This document shows positions 17,705 through 25,698 of a stretch of 64,000 nt of DNA, piece by piece. The notes below the pieces were generated by a model. It had not been told where the DNA came from and did not search any database. It saw nothing but the letters and a program-made list of their open reading frames with translations. A program made the translations under genes and the position numbers. Origin of the DNA: Microbulbifer donghaiensis (lineage in GTDB: Bacteria > Pseudomonadota > Gammaproteobacteria > Pseudomonadales > Cellvibrionaceae); the NCBI RefSeq assembly GCF_900129095.1, contig NZ_FQVA01000001.1, forward strand, positions 992,001 through 1,056,000, read 5' to 3'. Every line of letters starts with the position of its first letter. The stretch's first letter is position 1.

Positions 17705-19053
17705 AGGGTTACTTTGATTTCGGTACCGCCTTCGGGCAGCGGCGTCGCGGCAATATCGCCCTCGTAACTCTCGACGATATCCACCACCACAGCCAGGCCT
17801 ATCCCCTGCCCCGGCTGCTGCTCGTCGGCGCGCACGCCGCGCTGGGTGACTCTCTGCCACTTCTCCCTGTCGAGGCCGGGGCCGTTGTCGGCGACACTGA
17901 TCTGTAGTGCCCGGCCGTCGCCACCGTTTCCAATCGTTACTTTCAGTTCGCCGGCGCCGTATTTGTAGCCGTTGTCCAGCAGGTTGCCGAGCAGTTCCAT
18001 CAGGTCCCCCTCGTCACCATAAAACAGCACGTCTTCTGCGCAGACGAGCTGCACATCGCAGGGCTTGTCCCGGTAGACCTTTTCCAGCGCATCAAGAATC
18101 TTGTGCACCAGCGGTGCTACCGCCACGCCGCGCAGGATCGACTTCGGCGAGCTGGTGACGGCGCGCTGCAGCTGGTAGCTGATAATGCTGTCCATGCGTT
18201 GAACCTGCTCCATCAGCGTCGTGTAGGCCTGGCGCGGGTCGCCGGAGAAGTTGAGGCCCTTCAGTACCGCCAGCGGTGTCTTCAGGCTGTGCGCCAGATC
18301 CGCCAATGTGTGCCGGGTTTTCTCCCGCTGGCGACGCTCGTTCTCGATCAGCAGGTTGAGGTTGTCGGTGAGCGGGCGCAGTTCCCGCGGAAACTTGCCT
18401 TCCAGCCGGTCGCTGCCACCCCGCTGCATATCCTGCAGCGACCGCGCCACCCTGCGCAGCGGTGACAGTCCCCAGCGCAGTACCAGCCACTGTGCCAGTA
18501 CCAGCAGCAGCGCGCCCAGCCCCAGCCAGCGCCACAGCGTCGAGCGGAACTGCTCCAGCTGGGCCTGCAGCGGTGCGGCGTCCTCCATCACCACGAACGT
18601 AAACTGGTTTTCATTATCCAGCCCCCAGGCGATACCCTGGCGAAAGCTGATATAGCGGCCGGCCTCGCCGGGCAGGGACACCCGGCCGAACGCCTGGCGC
18701 CCCTGGGGCAGCGGGTGGGAAGGCAACTGTGGCATTGCCAGCGCCGAGTCGGAGCGCCAGATAACCCGGCCGCGCTGGTCGGTCACTGCACCGATCAACC
18801 CCGAGTCGGGCTGGTTGAAGCGCTGCTCCGGCATCACCGGTGGGAAGCTGAGGCTGTCCCCTTCCGGCTCCGCCACCGCCAGCAGCGTGTACACATACAG
18901 CTGCAGTTCCCGCTGTTTGGCCTCGTTCAGGGAGGTTCGGTAGGCGTGCTGCAGCACGCCGGAAATCATCAGCAGAAATCCCACCAGCACCAGACTGGTG
19001 ACCAGGGAGAGGCGCCCCTTGAGGGAGTTGAACTGGGAGGAGAGCACGGACAT
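17701..19053 (-). CDS. phoQ: PhoQ-like sensor histidine kinase
   Basis: This 450-residue inner-membrane kinase has TM1 (about 13-35), a periplasmic sensor domain, TM2 (about 176-193), HAMP, then the kinase domain. The phosphorylated His255 lies in LADLAHSLKTPLAVLKG, the N box is LLGNLLDNGYKYG and the G box is VADNGPGL. The H-box sequence and the PhoP-type partner are typical of PhoQ. PhoQ usually senses low Mg2+ or cationic peptides, but the sensor domain here is not obviously conserved. It lies 12 bases after the regulator gene in one operon. Confidence 0.85.
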   Translation of the reverse strand: MSVLSSQFNSLKGRLSLVTSLVLVGFLLMISGVLQHAYRTSLNEAKQRELQLYVYTLLAVAEPEGDSLSFPPVMPEQRFNQPDSGLIGAVTDQRGRVIWRSDSALAMPQLPSHPLPQGRQAFGRVSLPGEAGRYISFRQGIAWGLDNENQFTFVVMEDAAPLQAQLEQFRSTLWRWLGLGALLLVLAQWLVLRWGLSPLRRVARSLQDMQRGGSDRLEGKFPRELRPLTDNLNLLIENERRQREKTRHTLADLAHSLKTPLAVLKGLNFSGDPRQAYTTLMEQVQRMDSIISYQLQRAVTSSPKSILRGVAVAPLVHKILDALEKVYRDKPCDVQLVCAEDVLFYGDEGDLMELLGNLLDNGYKYGAGELKVTIGNGGDGRALQISVADNGPGLDREKWQRVTQRGVRADEQQPGQGIGLAVVVDIVESYEGDIAATPLPEGGTEIKVTL

Positions 19054-19065
19054 TGCGATCCGCGC

Positions 19066-19740
19066 TTATTCCGGTGCGACGAAGCGGTAGCCGCGGCCGC
19101 GCAGCGTTTCGATGGGCTTGAGCTGTGCGGCCGCGTCGAATTTCTTGCGCAGGCGGCCGATAAACACCTCGATCACATTGCTGTCGCGGTCACAATCCTG
19201 CTCGTAAATATGTTCCGTCAGGGTGGTCTTCGACACCACTTCGTCCGGGTGGAGCATCAGGTATTCCAGCACCTTGTACTCGAAAGACGTCAGGTCCAGC
19301 TCGGCATCGCCGACACTGACCCGCTGCGAGCTGGTGTCCAGCACTATGGGACCCGCCTTGATGGTCGGCGAGGAAAAACCGGCGGAACGGCGCACCAGCG
19401 CGTTCAGCCGCGCCAGCAATTCTTCGGTGTGAAAGGGTTTAACCAGATAGTCGTCGCCACCGGCCTCGAGTCCCGCCACGCGCTCTTGCCAGTGGCCGCG
19501 GGCAGTGAGAATCAGAATCGGGAAATGCTTGTCCTCGCCGCGCAGCGTCTGAATCACCTGAATGCCGTCCAGTTTCGGCAAGCCCAGATCCATTACCGCG
19601 ATGTCATAGGGATACTCGCGGCCGAGGTAGAGCGCCTCCTCTCCGTCGGGAGCCTCGTCGACGGTATAACCGGCATCGCGCAGGGACTCTGCCAGTTGCT
19701 GCCGCAGCAGTACCTCATCTTCCACTAACAGTGCGCGCAT
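19066..19740 (-). CDS. phoP: PhoP-like response regulator (OmpR family)
   Basis: This 224-residue regulator has a receiver domain with Asp51 as phosphoacceptor (VMDLGLP), the switch lysine in YLVKPF and a C-terminal OmpR-type winged helix (SNVIEVFIGRLRKKFD...RGRGYRF). Sequence style and pairing with the PhoQ-like kinase support a PhoP assignment. It probably controls the downstream kinase gene and perhaps the two envelope genes on its other side. Confidence 0.88.
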   Translation of the reverse strand: MRALLVEDEVLLRQQLAESLRDAGYTVDEAPDGEEALYLGREYPYDIAVMDLGLPKLDGIQVIQTLRGEDKHFPILILTARGHWQERVAGLEAGGDDYLVKPFHTEELLARLNALVRRSAGFSSPTIKAGPIVLDTSSQRVSVGDAELDLTSFEYKVLEYLMLHPDEVVSKTTLTEHIYEQDCDRDSNVIEVFIGRLRKKFDAAAQLKPIETLRGRGYRFVAPE

Positions 19741-19809
19741 ACTTCTCCCCCTGGTTTTCCCTTTTTCGCTGTCTTGACTTTCGGTTGCGGTGGTTATCGT
19801 CGCTGATCG

Positions 19810-20127
19810 CTAGCGCGATATACGCCCACTCTGCTTGTCCACATAGACCACATAGACCTGGCTTTTATCCGACAGCCCCTTGACCCGGTACATACTGCGG
19901 CCACCCTTTTCGACTTCTGAGATCGCCAGGATCTTGCCGCCGTAGCGCCGCTTCACAATGGCCGCCGCCTGATCGCGGGAGATTTCCTTCTTCTGGACCC
20001 GCAAATACTCCGCCCGGAAACCCTCTCTGTCATAGGCGACTCCGGCCTGCAGCGGCAGGGAGAAAATGCCGAGCAGCAATACGACAGCGAGTTGGGTCGG
20101 CCTAATTGCGGCGCAGGTTAATTTCAC
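19810..20127 (-). CDS. Secreted PepSY domain protein
   Basis: This 105-residue protein has a signal peptide (cleavage near LQAG, about residue 29) and a single PepSY domain: ISRDQAAAIVKRRYGGKILAI followed by YRVKGLSDKSQVYVVYVD. PepSY domains occur as inhibitors or folding modules of secreted peptidases. Start GTG with AGGAG 8 bases upstream. PepSY genes next to two-component systems are common, so it may belong to the PhoP regulon. Confidence 0.85.
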   Translation of the reverse strand: MKLTCAAIRPTQLAVVLLLGIFSLPLQAGVAYDREGFRAEYLRVQKKEISRDQAAAIVKRRYGGKILAISEVEKGGRSMYRVKGLSDKSQVYVVYVDKQSGRISR

Positions 20128-20193
20128 GGTGCAGCTCCTGTGGGTTACCGTTGTTCGATCCTTCAGGCTCGATGCTCTCTGTAGCCGGACGGA

Positions 20194-20751
20194 TTAAAAT
20201 GCCGGCGAGACATCGACGCGGACTCTGATTTTATCGCCAGGGTGCTGGTCTGTGCGAGTCAGATAGTCGCGACCATTATAACGGTAGCGCACGTCATAGC
20301 CGATCAGCTCGCGGCGGGTGGTGAAATCATCCACCACCTGGCAGCGCTGCTCGGTCACATACTGTACCGGCGCATTCGCGCGGCTGATCTGGCTGCCCAC
20401 CAGCGCGCCGACTGCGGCGCCTGCTACCGTGGACGCACCGCGATGGTGACGGCGGTAGTGGCGGCCGTGACCACCGGCTTTATTGCCGATAGCCGCACCG
20501 ATCAGGCCGCCGATCACCGCTCCGGCCGGTGAAGTCGGCTGCTGATAGGCCACCTGCTGGTCCCAACATTCGGTGCGCGGCGTGCGCACCTGCACATCGG
20601 TGTAGACCGGCGTGACCGAGGTGACGCGGGCGAGGTCGTAACTTTCACCGTAATCGGGGTAGTAGCCGCTGTCCCCGGCGCTTGCCCAGGCGCTGAACCC
20701 GACCAGACCGGCCACCAGGGCCCCAGCGATCAGTTGCTTGTAGAGTTGCAT
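20194..20751 (-). CDS. Glycine-zipper 2TM outer-membrane-type protein
   Basis: This 185-residue exported protein has a signal peptide (about residues 1-26) and a glycine zipper: AVIGGLIGAAIGNKAGGHG, a His/Arg-rich spacer, then AGAAVGALVGSQ. This is the Rickettsia 17-kDa antigen-like fold found in envelope proteins. A C-terminal domain (RCQVVDDFTTRRELIGYDV) follows. I chose the ATG at 20751 because GGGAGACGG precedes it. Codirectional with the PepSY gene. Confidence 0.85.
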   Translation of the reverse strand: MQLYKQLIAGALVAGLVGFSAWASAGDSGYYPDYGESYDLARVTSVTPVYTDVQVRTPRTECWDQQVAYQQPTSPAGAVIGGLIGAAIGNKAGGHGRHYRRHHRGASTVAGAAVGALVGSQISRANAPVQYVTEQRCQVVDDFTTRRELIGYDVRYRYNGRDYLTRTDQHPGDKIRVRVDVSPAF

Positions 20752-20829
20752 GATCCGTCTCCCGTTGATCATCGATGGGGCCACTTTAGTGAGGGATGAC
20801 TGAATCGAACCTGAACCCAGGTCAGCTAC

Positions 20830-21558
20830 TCACGGCAGTTGGGCAGCGGGAGGCGTGTCCAGCCACAGGCGGATCTCTGCTGCGAGCGCCTGGGGCCGCT
20901 CCAGGGGAAGCATGTGACCGGCACCGGGAATCTGCGTGACCCGCAGTCCGGGGCGGCGGCGCTGCAGATTCTCGAGCCACGGCCGGTTGACCAGCTCGTC
21001 TTCCTCGCCGAAACAGAAAGTGGCCGGCGCCGCCAGATCGACCAGCCCGTCCGCCAGGTCGGCGCGCTCGCTGGTGGCCCGCAACTGCGCCACCAGTGCC
21101 CTCTCCCCGAGCGTGGCATCCATGCTACGCATGATGTCGGCGATCTCCCCCCTGCCCCGGTTTGCCGGCGCCAGCATGGCGGCGATCTTGCGGTCGCTGA
21201 TGCCGCTGTAGCCGTGGCGCGCTACCCAGTCCAGCAGCTGCCGGCGCTGCCGCAGTTCGCTCTCCGGCAGCGCCCGCAGCGTATTCGCACAGATAAACAA
21301 CCGCGCTATGCGCTCCGGGTGGGTCACCGCCAGGGCGGCGGCAAGGTAGCCGCCGAGGGAAAAGCCGAACAGATTAACCGGGGCGGCCGGCAGCTGCGCG
21401 AGCAACCCCTCGACCAGCTCTGCGATATTTTCCCCCGGCGGAATGGGCAGGTGCCGCGGTCGCCGGTCTTCCAGCATGGGCCAGAGATAGCGCCACAGGC
21501 GCTCGTCGCACATGGTGCCGGGTATCAGGTAGAGCGGTGTCTCCGCGTCAGTGGACAA
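20830..21558 (-). CDS. Alpha/beta hydrolase
   Basis: This 242-residue alpha/beta-fold hydrolase has the nucleophile elbow GFSLGG (about residues 64-69), a late acid in FGEEDELV and the histidine in GAGHMLPLERP. The small size and N-terminal LIPGTMCDERLW resemble esterase or BioH/MenH-like enzymes, but no biotin or menaquinone genes are near. The start is TTG at 21558 with GGAG 7 bases upstream. It is the last chromosomal gene before the mobile island. Confidence 0.82.
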   Translation of the reverse strand: MSTDAETPLYLIPGTMCDERLWRYLWPMLEDRRPRHLPIPPGENIAELVEGLLAQLPAAPVNLFGFSLGGYLAAALAVTHPERIARLFICANTLRALPESELRQRRQLLDWVARHGYSGISDRKIAAMLAPANRGRGEIADIMRSMDATLGERALVAQLRATSERADLADGLVDLAAPATFCFGEEDELVNRPWLENLQRRRPGLRVTQIPGAGHMLPLERPQALAAEIRLWLDTPPAAQLP

Positions 21559-21778
21559 AACTTCACTCCCGCCGTTATTTCAGGTGTTGGCGCAGCCGCT
21601 GGCACTGCTGCGGCGACAGGTCGCGCCTTGTTCATTTTTCTGTTCCCTTGCAGTGATCAAGCGCAACAGCGCCGGCTTAAATGTTTCACAGATCGATAAC
21701 GCCACCGCGCAATTGCGGTTTACAGGGGAATCAAAGTTTTCCGCTAGCCCTCGATAATCTCCGCTCCAGGAACCTCAT

Positions 21779-21792
21779 CGCCGAGCCAGCTT
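21779..21792 (+). other. Candidate left attachment-site half (14-mer shared with right end)
   Basis: The 14-mer CGCCGAGCCAGCTT lies 42 bases before the large recombinase gene. An identical copy occurs in inverted orientation at 31285-31298. In direct orientation 11 of 14 bases match 31259-31272. Placement at the two edges of the accessory island suggests attachment-site arms, but the exact crossover core is not identified. Confidence 0.3.
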
Positions 21793-21833
21793 TGTGATAA
21801 TCTTGATGTACCACATTGAGAGGACGCCAAGCC

Positions 21834-23483
21834 ATGCCCAAGGCTTACAGCTACATACGATTCAGCAGCAAGAGACAGGAGCGCGGGTCTTCTGTCGAGC
21901 GCCAGACCGCAGCCACTGAGTCTTTCGCGAGACAGCATAACCTAGAGCTACAGGACGTCACCTACAGCGACCTTGGTGTCTCGGCCTTCCGTGGAAAGCA
22001 TGCCCGCGCCGGAGCCCTCAAAGCCTTTGTGGATGCAGTGGAGGCGCGGCACATCGAGCGGGGGTCTTGGCTGCTGGTTGAATCCCTGGACCGTATCACC
22101 AGAGAGCAGCTCGCGGAAGCCCAAGCCCGCATCACCACCCTCCTCTCTCTCGGCATCACTATCGCCACCATCGCCGACGGGCAAGTGTACAAGCCCAGCG
22201 CCCGGAACAGCTTAGGCGATGCTATCGCCATTCTTGTCTCACTCTCCCGCTCGCACGAAGAATCGCTGATGAAGTCCCAGCGAGCTAAAGGTGGATGGGT
22301 GAAGGCCCGGAAGCTGGCAGCGGAAAGCGGCACCTCACCCCCACAGCGGGGCGGGGGTCTTCCCTCCTGGCTGGAGAGAACAGAAGACGGAACAATACAG
22401 CCCATCCCCGAGAAAGCCGCGCTAGTCCAACGTGTCTTTGCGTTAGCGCTGGACGGACGAGGAGCGCCCGCAGTAGCTCGCCAGCTCAATGAGGAAGGCC
22501 ACCAGACATTCACCGGTAAGAGGTGGACAGCAAGCGCTGTGAGCCGACTACTGCACCGCCGTACCGTCTTGGGCTACTGGCAGCCGAACAAGACCACCAC
22601 CAGCGAGCACGGGACCCGCGTCCTTGTGCCGGAAGGAGAGCCGCTCCTCGTTTATCCGCCCGTGATCGACAGCGGGGACTGGCACCGAGTCCAGCAGCTC
22701 AAACAAGAGCGGCGAAGCCTGACCGGCGCCGCAGCCTCAAAGGAATGCGTTAACGTCTTTTCCGGATTGATGAGGTGTCGCTGTGGTAAGCCGCTGCGCT
22801 ACGCCAACCGCAAGAACAAGACCCCCTCTCTGTGCTGCCGGACAATCAACGAAGGGACCGACTGTAGTTACCGCCGCAGCATCCTGTACCCGATCATTGA
22901 GGCGATGGTCTTAACCGCTCTCAGTGGTCTGGATTACAGCGCCCTCTTCCCTGATGGGAAGGAAGTAATGCGAGAGAAGAAAGAGAGCCTGGAGTCCCGC
23001 CTTGCATCACTGGAAGCCGAGACTCAGCGTCTGACCCGTCGTCGACAGAAAGCCCTGGACACCATGCTAGACAATGAGAACGAGGCGCTAGAGAAGGCGC
23101 TGCGGGGCGCTGTGCTGGACGCTGAGGAAGCGCTAGGTGCGGCGAAGGTTGAGAGGGAGAAAGCCACCCAGGAGCTGGCCGATGTCCTTCGCGAGCTGTC
23201 GAGAGCGACCGACACCCACGTATCGCTGCAGGGAGTCGCCGCCATGGTGCAGGAGACACGAGGCCGCGAGCGAGTTAACGCCGCACTCAAGGACCAGCTG
23301 TCTTCTCTTGTACTTGACGCCCAAGGCGGAACTGTCGAGGCTACAATGCGCCATACCCAGCGCCAGCTAGACGTCCACTTCGAACTGCAAACTGGTGGCA
23401 AGCAAGGTTCCTGGCGCGTTGTAGTGAACGGGAAGGAAACCGCGAGCGGGGCAGCTGGTTACAGAGAGGCGGGCGCTGAGTAG
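21834..23483 (+). CDS. Large serine recombinase (integrase)
   Basis: This 549-residue site-specific recombinase has an N-terminal resolvase domain (YIRFSSKRQ, catalytic Ser11; LDRITRE), a recombinase domain (about residues 160-290, RQLNEEGHQTFTGKRWTAS), a zinc-ribbon (MRCRCGKPLRY, later CC and C) and a long C-terminal coiled coil (about 385-460). Such enzymes integrate and excise phages and mobile islands between attP and attB. The ATG at 21834 follows GAGAGGA. It is the first gene of the accessory island and likely its integrase. Confidence 0.92.
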   Translation: MPKAYSYIRFSSKRQERGSSVERQTAATESFARQHNLELQDVTYSDLGVSAFRGKHARAGALKAFVDAVEARHIERGSWLLVESLDRITREQLAEAQARITTLLSLGITIATIADGQVYKPSARNSLGDAIAILVSLSRSHEESLMKSQRAKGGWVKARKLAAESGTSPPQRGGGLPSWLERTEDGTIQPIPEKAALVQRVFALALDGRGAPAVARQLNEEGHQTFTGKRWTASAVSRLLHRRTVLGYWQPNKTTTSEHGTRVLVPEGEPLLVYPPVIDSGDWHRVQQLKQERRSLTGAAASKECVNVFSGLMRCRCGKPLRYANRKNKTPSLCCRTINEGTDCSYRRSILYPIIEAMVLTALSGLDYSALFPDGKEVMREKKESLESRLASLEAETQRLTRRRQKALDTMLDNENEALEKALRGAVLDAEEALGAAKVEREKATQELADVLRELSRATDTHVSLQGVAAMVQETRGRERVNAALKDQLSSLVLDAQGGTVEATMRHTQRQLDVHFELQTGGKQGSWRVVVNGKETASGAAGYREAGAE

Positions 23484-23495
23484 CGCCCCAAGGGA

Positions 23496-23930
23496 CTATG
23501 GCTGTTCGAAAACCCCAAGCGAGAAGCCTGAGATTTCTGACAGTCGGCCCCGCCACCAAACCCCCCTGTTTCCGGGCAGTGGATTGCCGGAAGTACTGTA
23601 GAACCTCGCGTCCTTCAGGTGAAGAAAACCTATCGGCACCGGTTCGCCATTTTCCGATTGATTGAATGTGTCGTCGCCGTATGCTGCGAATGAGCTTTTC
23701 ACGCTTTCCGCGTCTTCCGGCGACTTAAACATGGAAGCGAACTCGTTACCGAAACTATCAAAGTACTGCTTTCGGCCAATCAGGTATCCAGAAACAAGAA
23801 AACCTCCCACATTAAGAGTTATGCCGAAACTCGCCTCACCACTGTTTACTAAGCCAACCAGGTCCTCCAAGAACCAGTCTTTATCGTCCACCCGAGCCAC
23901 AGCGGTAATGTCGCCATTCTCTGTCTTCAT
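23496..23930 (-). CDS. GvpU-like gas vesicle accessory protein (orphan)
   Basis: This 144-residue acidic protein has a core that matches, from memory, the gas vesicle accessory protein GvpU family: DWFLEDLVGLVNSG, then ITLNVGGFLVSGYLIG and a C-terminal WWRGRLSEISGFSLG. No other gvp gene is in the window, so a gas vesicle role is unlikely here; similar orphans are known on bacterial genomes. AAGGA precedes the ATG. It is convergent with the recombinase gene, 12 bases apart. Confidence 0.5.
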   Translation of the reverse strand: MKTENGDITAVARVDDKDWFLEDLVGLVNSGEASFGITLNVGGFLVSGYLIGRKQYFDSFGNEFASMFKSPEDAESVKSSFAAYGDDTFNQSENGEPVPIGFLHLKDARFYSTSGNPLPGNRGVWWRGRLSEISGFSLGVFEQP

Positions 23931-24315
23931 AGTTAAAAGTCCTTCTGAAATGTTGGGGTTATGCTCTTACACATACTGGAAATAAGGACAGGTCTGTATA
24001 TTTCAACACTGCGGGTGTTTTAATTTGGGCAAAAAATCTGAGCGCCATTTCAATATATTGCCGCGCCCCAGTTTCCCCCGTAGGGGGGGGCCTCTCCCGG
24101 CCGACACCGTGTCCACCTCCCACCCTCGCTGCGCCGCCTGTCCGTCTCTCTTGCCGCCGCTTTCGGCCCCAGGCATGCCAAAAGACACACTCGCCACTGA
24201 GAGCCGACATAGGGGCGGACACCGCGCCCACCATTAGCCCAGCCACTAGGCCGCGCCGCCTAAACCGGGAGCCAGACCGCGCGCCCACTCTTAGCTTCTC
24301 GCCCTGCACCGTTAT

Positions 24316-24367
24316 GGGTATACCCACTTGGGTACAGCAAAAGAGTGTACCGATACTTGTACCGATA
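24316..24367. repeat. Palindrome and direct repeats upstream of resolvase
   Basis: GGGTATACCC (24316-24325) is a perfect palindrome. TGTACCGATA occurs twice (24346-24355 and 24358-24367) in direct repeat with a 12-base period. GGGTAC lies between. They end 55 bases before the resolvase start, where a res site or an operator for autoregulation would be expected. The rest of 23931-24422 (492 bases) holds no supported gene. Confidence 0.55.
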
Positions 24368-24422
24368 AGCCTCTTTTGGTAGTGTTCGATTATTGCCTAA
24401 AACCTTATGAGCACAGATAACA

Positions 24423-24971
24423 ATGACCACTTTCCTCTACGCCCGTGTATCCACTGCCGACCAAAACACAGCCGCGCAGGTTGACGCCCTGACCCAGGCT
24501 CACCCGAATGGAGTACTGAGAGAAGAGAAGGCCAGCGCCACCAACATGGAGCGCCCCGTCTTGCTCCTCCTGCTGGACATGCTGCACAAGGGGGATGAGC
24601 TGGTTGTCTGGAAGCTCGACAGGCTGGCCAGGAATATGGCCGACCTTTTGGCGATTGTGGAGCAGATACGGGAGAAGGGAGCCAGCCTCAAGATACTGGA
24701 TCAGAACATCGACACCGGCACAGCGACAGGCCGCGCTTTCCTTCAGATGCTTGGGGTGTTCGCTGAGTTCGAGACGAACCTACGCAAAGAGCGGCAGATG
24801 GCAGGCATAGCGAAGGCGAAGGCCGAGGGGCGCTACAAAGGCCGTCCGACCACCATTGACCCGGAAGAAGTGCGCCACTGCATCGAGGTCGAGAAGCTGT
24901 CCTTCAGGGCCACAGCAAAGAAGCTGGGTATTGCGGTGAGTAGCGTTCAGCGGCTGGCAAAGGCCGGCTGA
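24423..24971 (+). CDS. Small serine resolvase/invertase
   Basis: This 182-residue recombinase of the resolvase/invertase family has the catalytic Ser10 in YARVSTADQ, the LDRLARNMADLL arginine region and ENLRKERQ-type E helix (FETNLRKERQ), then a C-terminal helix-turn-helix (LSFRATAKKLGIAVSSVQRL). It is of Tn3-resolvase size and is likely to resolve or invert DNA at a site close by. It may act on the repeat clusters on either side of it. Confidence 0.9.
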   Translation: MTTFLYARVSTADQNTAAQVDALTQAHPNGVLREEKASATNMERPVLLLLLDMLHKGDELVVWKLDRLARNMADLLAIVEQIREKGASLKILDQNIDTGTATGRAFLQMLGVFAEFETNLRKERQMAGIAKAKAEGRYKGRPTTIDPEEVRHCIEVEKLSFRATAKKLGIAVSSVQRLAKAG

Positions 24972-25009
24972 ACCCCAGTTTACGCAGCTGAGTTTTCTGG
25001 GGTTGCCCC
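24971..25009 (+). repeat. 39-base hairpin repeat, copy 1
   Basis: This copy begins on the last base of the resolvase stop. It contains a perfect 8-base stem AACCCCAG/CTGGGGTT around an 18-base centre. A second copy, identical at 34 of 39 positions, lies 581 bases downstream at 25552. Lack of a following T run argues against simple terminators. Confidence 0.75.
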
Positions 25010-25054
25010 GTAGATTGGCATCCCCACGTCCGCCCCAAGGTGCGAAGGCCAAAG

Positions 25055-25163
25055 GGGGGTATATACACGACCTATCGGAAGAACTACCGGTCCGACGCTA
25101 AGTGTACGACAGCGCTGAGCCATAGGGGGTATAGACACGACCTATAGGAAGAACTACCAGTCC
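25055..25163 (+). repeat. Two 39-base direct repeats with 70-base period
   Basis: Units at 25055-25093 and 25125-25163 share 36 of 39 bases (GGGGGTATA-ACACGACCTAT core, then GGAAGAACTACC). The period is exactly 70 bases. No open frame explains them. They sit in the non-coding stretch between the resolvase and the zinc-ribbon gene. Confidence 0.85.
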
Positions 25164-25302
25164 TACTTAAAGTTCTACTAATAGTTTCTCTTATTATTTC
25201 TTCTTAAGAGATAAAGACTAATAGTCAGACTTTAAGTAAGACCTGGCTGGATAATGGATTGAAAGACACAATCGAAGAAGAGCGACAGGTCCAGCCTTAA
25301 GT
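25089..25302. repeat. Iteron-like 15-mer array in AT-rich hairpin region
   Basis: A 15-base motif RGTCY-N5-WAAGT occurs at 25089-25103, 25159-25173, 25229-25243 (minus strand) and 25288-25302. The second and third copies face each other and form the arms of an imperfect inverted repeat around a very AT-rich centre (25174-25228). This arrangement is like a replication origin, a partition site or a complex operator. No function is shown. Confidence 0.6.
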
Positions 25303-25551
25303 TGGGCGGTCTTATTTCAAGAGCTGTCGACACTTCCTGAGTCTTACCGTCCGAGTCTATCTGACGCTGTCTTGTCCCCGCTCATTGCGTGGCCCTTCCG
25401 GGGCCAGGATAGCGCCAGATATATTTGGGTCATGTATCGATATATCCCATTCAGGGGAGCGGTGTAGGGCGTACCTCTTGCCAGCGTCCATGCTTGTTCC
25501 CCTGTCATTCTTTCCTACTGACCCCAAGTCGCTCAAAGACCACTTAAGGCC

Positions 25552-25590
25552 AACCCCAGTTTACGCAGCTGTATTTTCTGGGGATTACCC
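25552..25590 (+). repeat. 39-base hairpin repeat, copy 2
   Basis: Second copy of the repeat at 24971-25009, in the same orientation. The differences lie mostly in the loop and the outer flank, and the AACCCCAG/CTGGGG stem is kept. It ends about 110 bases before the zinc-ribbon gene. Apart from the repeats listed, 24972-25698 has no recognisable gene. Confidence 0.75.
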
Positions 25591-25698
25591 AAGATGGCCC
25601 GAAGCTAACCACCAGTCTCACACAACAATCACTTTCTGTTGCATACAGGAAGACGTGCCGCTACCGTGGCGCCAATTTCAACGGAATCACACCCAACC

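Noticed and set aside
23959..24327. 122-codon minus-strand frame between the GvpU-like gene and the resolvase
   Set aside because: Arg/Gly-rich, GTG start without ribosome site, and it runs through poly-G tracts. It has one hydrophobic stretch, so a small chance remains, but support is too thin.
24971..25009. Integron attC site
   Set aside because: The hairpin repeat has AACCCC/GGGGTT ends but lacks the RYYYAAC/GTTRRRY spacing and the extra-helical bases, and no integron integrase is present.
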